Shown here one piece after another: positions 63,428-64,000 of a DNA stretch of 64,000 nucleotides. The stretch's first letter is position 1. Each line of letters starts with the position of its first letter. The stretch spans positions 1,061,281 to 1,125,280 of the forward strand of contig NZ_CP007203.1 of NCBI RefSeq assembly GCF_000340565.2, read 5' to 3'. The notes beneath the pieces were generated by a model. The model worked only from the letters and a program-made list of their open reading frames with translations. It made no database searches and was not told where the DNA came from. Origin of the DNA: Nodularia spumigena CCY9414 (GTDB lineage Bacteria; Cyanobacteriota; Cyanobacteriia; Cyanobacteriales; Nostocaceae). The position numbers and the translations under genes were made by a program.

Positions 63428-64000
63428 ATGTATACTATGATCAATTCTTGGCTTACTCCCAGTCATTTTGTCATGTTGGGGTTACAATTAGCTTTCGCGA
63501 TCGCTCACAGTGGAGGAGCCGCCTTACGTCCTTGGGCAGAAAAACACATAGGAGCAAGGCTTTATCGCATTTGCTTTGCATTAGTTAGTTTACCGTTAGC
63601 TGTAATCTTAATTATTTACTTTTTCAATCATCGCTATGATGGTTTGCAACTTTGGCTAGTGCAGTCCGTGCCGGGTGTGAGAGAAGTAGTTTGGGTATTA
63701 TCAGCGATTTCCTTTTTATTTTTGTATCCTGCTACCTTCAATTTACTAGAAATTGCCGCCATTCAAAAGCCCCAAGTCTATCTGTTCGAGTCCGGAATTA
63801 TTCGTATTACCCGCCATCCTCAGATGGTAGGACAAATAATTTGGTGTTTTGCTCATACCCTTTGGTTAGGAACTAGCTTTACCCTAGTGACTTCCATGGG
63901 GTTAATATTGCATCACTTGTTTGGAGTTTGGCATGGCGATCGCCGCTTGGCTGCGCGCTATGGTCAGGCCTTTGAAATGGCCAAAGAGCGGACATCAATT
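63428..64000 (+). CDS. NnrU family membrane protein (Z-ISO-like), 5' part
   Basis: 191 residues are visible from the ATG at 63428 (alternative 63437), open to the window edge. Hydrophobic helices begin HFVMLGLQLAFAIAHSGGAA and continue LYRICFALVSLPLAVILIIYF. VYLFESGIIRITRHPQMVGQIIWCFAHTLWLG and GVWHGDRRLAARYG are the NnrU hallmarks with conserved His residues. The family includes the heme-dependent 15-cis-zeta-carotene isomerase (Z-ISO). Whether this copy isomerises carotenoids is not shown. Confidence 0.85.
   Translation, partial: MYTMINSWLTPSHFVMLGLQLAFAIAHSGGAALRPWAEKHIGARLYRICFALVSLPLAVILIIYFFNHRYDGLQLWLVQSVPGVREVVWVLSAISFLFLYPATFNLLEIAAIQKPQVYLFESGIIRITRHPQMVGQIIWCFAHTLWLGTSFTLVTSMGLILHHLFGVWHGDRRLAARYGQAFEMAKERTSI

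Noticed and set aside
1-64000. tRNA, rRNA, tmRNA, RNase P RNA or SRP RNA genes
   Set aside because: I looked through the intergenic regions for T-loop (GGTTCGAATCC-like) and other hallmark sequences and saw none; a covariance-model search would be decisive.

Overview
The window is chromosomal DNA from a filamentous, probably heterocyst-forming cyanobacterium of the Nostoc/Anabaena group. This rests on many GCGATCGC (HIP1) palindromes, arrays of the TCATTAG/TCATTGG heptamer (STRR) typical of Nostocales, cyanobacterial genes (psb27, rbcR, an arginine-rich-tailed RNase E, DUF1830, DUF1997 and DUF3318 proteins, cofH), and the order rpsL-rpsG-fusA-tufA-rpsJ close to a glutamate synthase gene. Nearly all of it looks like ordinary core chromosome. 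There is no prophage, plasmid, CRISPR array or intact insertion sequence.

Layout. 1-2435: 5' part of a glutamate synthase on the minus strand, with a perfect NtcA-type palindrome about 200 bp upstream. 3.2-7 kb: an exported phosphodiester glycosidase-like protein, a mannose-6-phosphate isomerase-type cupin and an A-type Fe-S carrier. 7-12.4 kb: the str operon and rpsJ, with a MITE-like element behind the tufA terminator. 12.7-22 kb: LON-domain protein, pheA, DUF1997 protein, rnhB-rne, and a B12-binding radical SAM protein. 22-31 kb: small conserved proteins, clpS, a CPBP protease, a pentapeptide-repeat protein, a DICT/HD-like regulator, a second radical SAM protein, DUF1830 and DUF4079 proteins. 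31-38 kb: sphR-sphS-phoU (phosphate sensing), a Crp/Fnr regulator and an SLH/OprB porin. 38-46 kb: DUF3318 protein, two membrane glycosyltransferases, cofH, psb27 and a GHL10 glycoside hydrolase. 46-51 kb: a stand-alone type IIG restriction-modification enzyme and an Rpn-type nuclease. 51-57 kb: polA, a HAD phosphatase, a 27-copy perfect 36-bp minisatellite, and an ArgRS-like protein lacking the catalytic domain. 57.5-64 kb: a Crp-like regulator, a periplasmic-binding protein next to a membrane Ser/Thr kinase, rbcR, and the start of an NnrU/Z-ISO-like gene.

The clearest functional groups are translation (str operon), RNA processing (rne-rnhB), phosphate signalling (sphR-sphS-phoU), and a likely sensor/kinase pair at 58.5-61.5 kb.

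The most unusual content lies between the genes. Several dispersed repeat families occur: heptamer arrays that recur joined to a fixed linker and a C-rich tract; a MITE-like family with AGGACTTACGCA ends; GGTGGGTTA and TAGAGACGT palindromes; and a fossil of a tnpB 3' end just before phoU. The standout is 55354-56325: 27 identical 36-bp units whose minus strand has a textbook G-quadruplex pattern in every unit. It directly abuts the 3' end of a minus-strand gene and appears to be an expansion of the dispersed composite repeat.
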